From the NCBI GenBank assembly GCA_035626235.1, contig DASPOB010000067.1, forward strand, positions 1 through 7,265: a stretch of DNA of 7,265 nt. Reading direction: 5' to 3'. The notes under the pieces are model-generated. The model worked only from the letters and a program-made list of their open reading frames with translations, had not been told where the DNA came from and made no database searches. The position numbers and the translations under genes were made by a program. This DNA comes from DATFYP01 sp035626235 (GTDB lineage: Archaea > Thermoproteota > Nitrososphaeria > Nitrososphaerales > Gagatemarchaeaceae). Position 1 is the first letter of the stretch; each line of letters starts with the position of its first letter. Positions 6,624 through 7,265 of the stretch are shown piece after piece.

Positions 6624-6902
6624 ATGCCCAAGTCGAGAGACTATGCTGAAGACCGAGGGATCAGTTATGAGAGAGCTGCCTACTTCGGCTTGTCGCTCCC
6701 GAGCCGCCAGGTAGCCCTTGTCAAGAATCCTGGCGGGCGCTCAGCGCATCTTCCCGTGTCGTGCGATGCCTGCAATAAGATAATCACTGACTATCCGTTC
6801 ATTACAAAGAACAGCTACAAGAAGGACCACATGGGAAGCCACAGGAGGTACCACCTTGCCTGCGCCCTGAACATTGGGCTGGTGTCCCTGTTTCCGACAT
6901 AA
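6624..6902 (+). CDS. Small protein with a CxxC...HxxC zinc-binding pattern
   Basis: This 92-residue basic protein has a likely zinc site in its C-terminal half: Cys47 and Cys50 (SCDACNK), then His77 and Cys80 (YHLAC) 26 residues later, with His69 and His73 nearby as alternative ligands. The pattern resembles small treble-clef or LIM-like fingers, where the YHxxC end closes the knuckle. I recall similar short proteins in Nitrososphaeria, but cannot confirm kinship. The N-terminal half (KSRDYAEDRGISYERAAYFGL) looks helical and charged. Binding to nucleic acid or protein is possible and unproven. An in-frame ATG at 6603 would add seven residues (MNRLFAK); ATG 6624 is preferred because of its distance from the TATA-like box. 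It is 54 bases after the single-span protein gene and convergent with the transporter permease. Confidence 0.85.
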   Translation: MPKSRDYAEDRGISYERAAYFGLSLPSRQVALVKNPGGRSAHLPVSCDACNKIITDYPFITKNSYKKDHMGSHRRYHLACALNIGLVSLFPT

Positions 6903-6906
6903 CCTT

Positions 6907-6926
6907 GCAGACCATAGGGCGTCTGC
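6907..6926. repeat. Inverted repeat between two convergent genes
   Basis: GCAGAC at 6907-6912 is the exact reverse complement of GTCTGC at 6921-6926, with an eight-base loop, in the 32-base gap between two converging stops. It could form a short hairpin in either transcript. No T-rich run follows on either strand, so it is not a typical archaeal terminator, and a six-base repeat may occur by chance. Confidence 0.35.
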
Positions 6927-6934
6927 CCGGAGAA

Positions 6935-7265
6935 TCAGACGAAAGTGATGTCGGACTTCACGTATACTCTTGTAGCCAAAGCCAGCACCACGATAGTTTC
7001 TGCCACGAGGAGGGGGAGTTGCCAGGTCACGTCGGCAGGTAGGACACCCTCGAACCCTCCCCGTGCCACGTTTGCCACGTATGTCAAGGGGTTCACCTGA
7101 AAGAGCACCTGTATCGGAAGCGGCAGGCCACCGCTGAACGAATAGAAAACGGTGCTCGCGAAGTTCACGACGAAGAGTATGAGGATCTGTATGCTGTTGT
7201 AGGCATTGTTCGACTTTACCAGGCCAGCGATGAGCAGCATAAGTGACCCGAAGAAGATTGAGCCA
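6935..7265 (-). CDS. ABC-2 type transporter permease, C-terminal part (partial)
   Basis: The last 109 residues of an ABC transporter membrane subunit of the ABC-2 family are present; the gene runs off the right edge. An ATG at 7240 is internal, because the frame continues upstream through GSIFFGSL, which is part of a membrane segment. The fragment shows a membrane segment ending LMLLIAGLV, a second (ILILFVVNFASTVFYSF) and the family's conserved loop NPLTYVANVARGGFEG. A last membrane segment (LPLLVAETIVVLALATRVYV) precedes a short tail. Proteins of this kind work with an ATP-binding subunit, usually encoded next to them, to export drugs, lipids or polysaccharides. The partner should lie to the right of this window. 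The substrate cannot be told. Confidence 0.87.
   Translation of the reverse strand, partial: GSIFFGSLMLLIAGLVKSNNAYNSIQILILFVVNFASTVFYSFSGGLPLPIQVLFQVNPLTYVANVARGGFEGVLPADVTWQLPLLVAETIVVLALATRVYVKSDITFV

Noticed and set aside
6907..6926. The inverted repeat as a firm terminator
   Set aside because: The stem is only six pairs and no T-run follows on either strand, whereas archaeal termination usually depends on T-rich stretches. It is kept only as a low-confidence repeat.
1..7265. A defence island, mobile element, CRISPR array or RNA gene
   Set aside because: I saw no transposase, integrase, nuclease, toxin-antitoxin pair, direct repeat array or tRNA-like fold. The genes are peptidase, acetyltransferase, membrane proteins and a transporter piece.

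Overview
This window reads as chromosomal DNA from an archaeon. Coding density is high, the DNA is GC-rich with mostly G/C third codon positions, and several genes start about 29-38 bases after a TATA-like element with no Shine-Dalgarno sequence. That spacing implies leaderless or very short-leader transcripts. The two envelope proteins carry many N-X-S/T glycosylation sequons outside their membrane segments, which also fits an archaeal cell surface. I cannot place it in a phylum from sequence alone. A mesophilic or soil Nitrososphaeria-like (Thaumarchaeota) lineage is one guess, based only on the style of the small zinc-binding protein.

Layout from left to right: a possible tail of an upstream + strand gene enters at the left edge. 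A GNAT N-acetyltransferase (599-42, minus) and an S9A prolyl oligopeptidase (725-2665, plus) are transcribed divergently from a 125-base spacer. That spacer holds one strong TATA-like octamer that could serve either strand. A 26-base pure-purine tract follows the peptidase, then a small tail-anchored membrane protein (2700-3008, plus). It converges almost stop-to-stop on a 917-residue UPF0182 (COG1615) membrane protein (5770-3017, minus) with about seven N-terminal membrane segments and a large outside domain.

The UPF0182 gene diverges, across a 172-base spacer with a clear BRE/TATA promoter, from a gene for a single-span protein with an outside domain (5943-6569, plus). Next is a small protein with a CxxC...HxxC zinc-binding pattern (start best placed at 6624, ending 6902). 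It converges on the C-terminal part of an ABC-2 type transporter permease (minus, cut by the right edge).

There is no convincing shared pathway. Four of the seven main genes are membrane or envelope proteins and the rest are ordinary housekeeping or accessory enzymes. I see no CRISPR array, insertion sequence, tRNA, rRNA, or sign of a defence or mobile system. The least understood parts are the UPF0182 protein, its divergent single-span neighbour, the tail-anchored protein and the zinc protein. No stretch over 300 bases lacks a gene.
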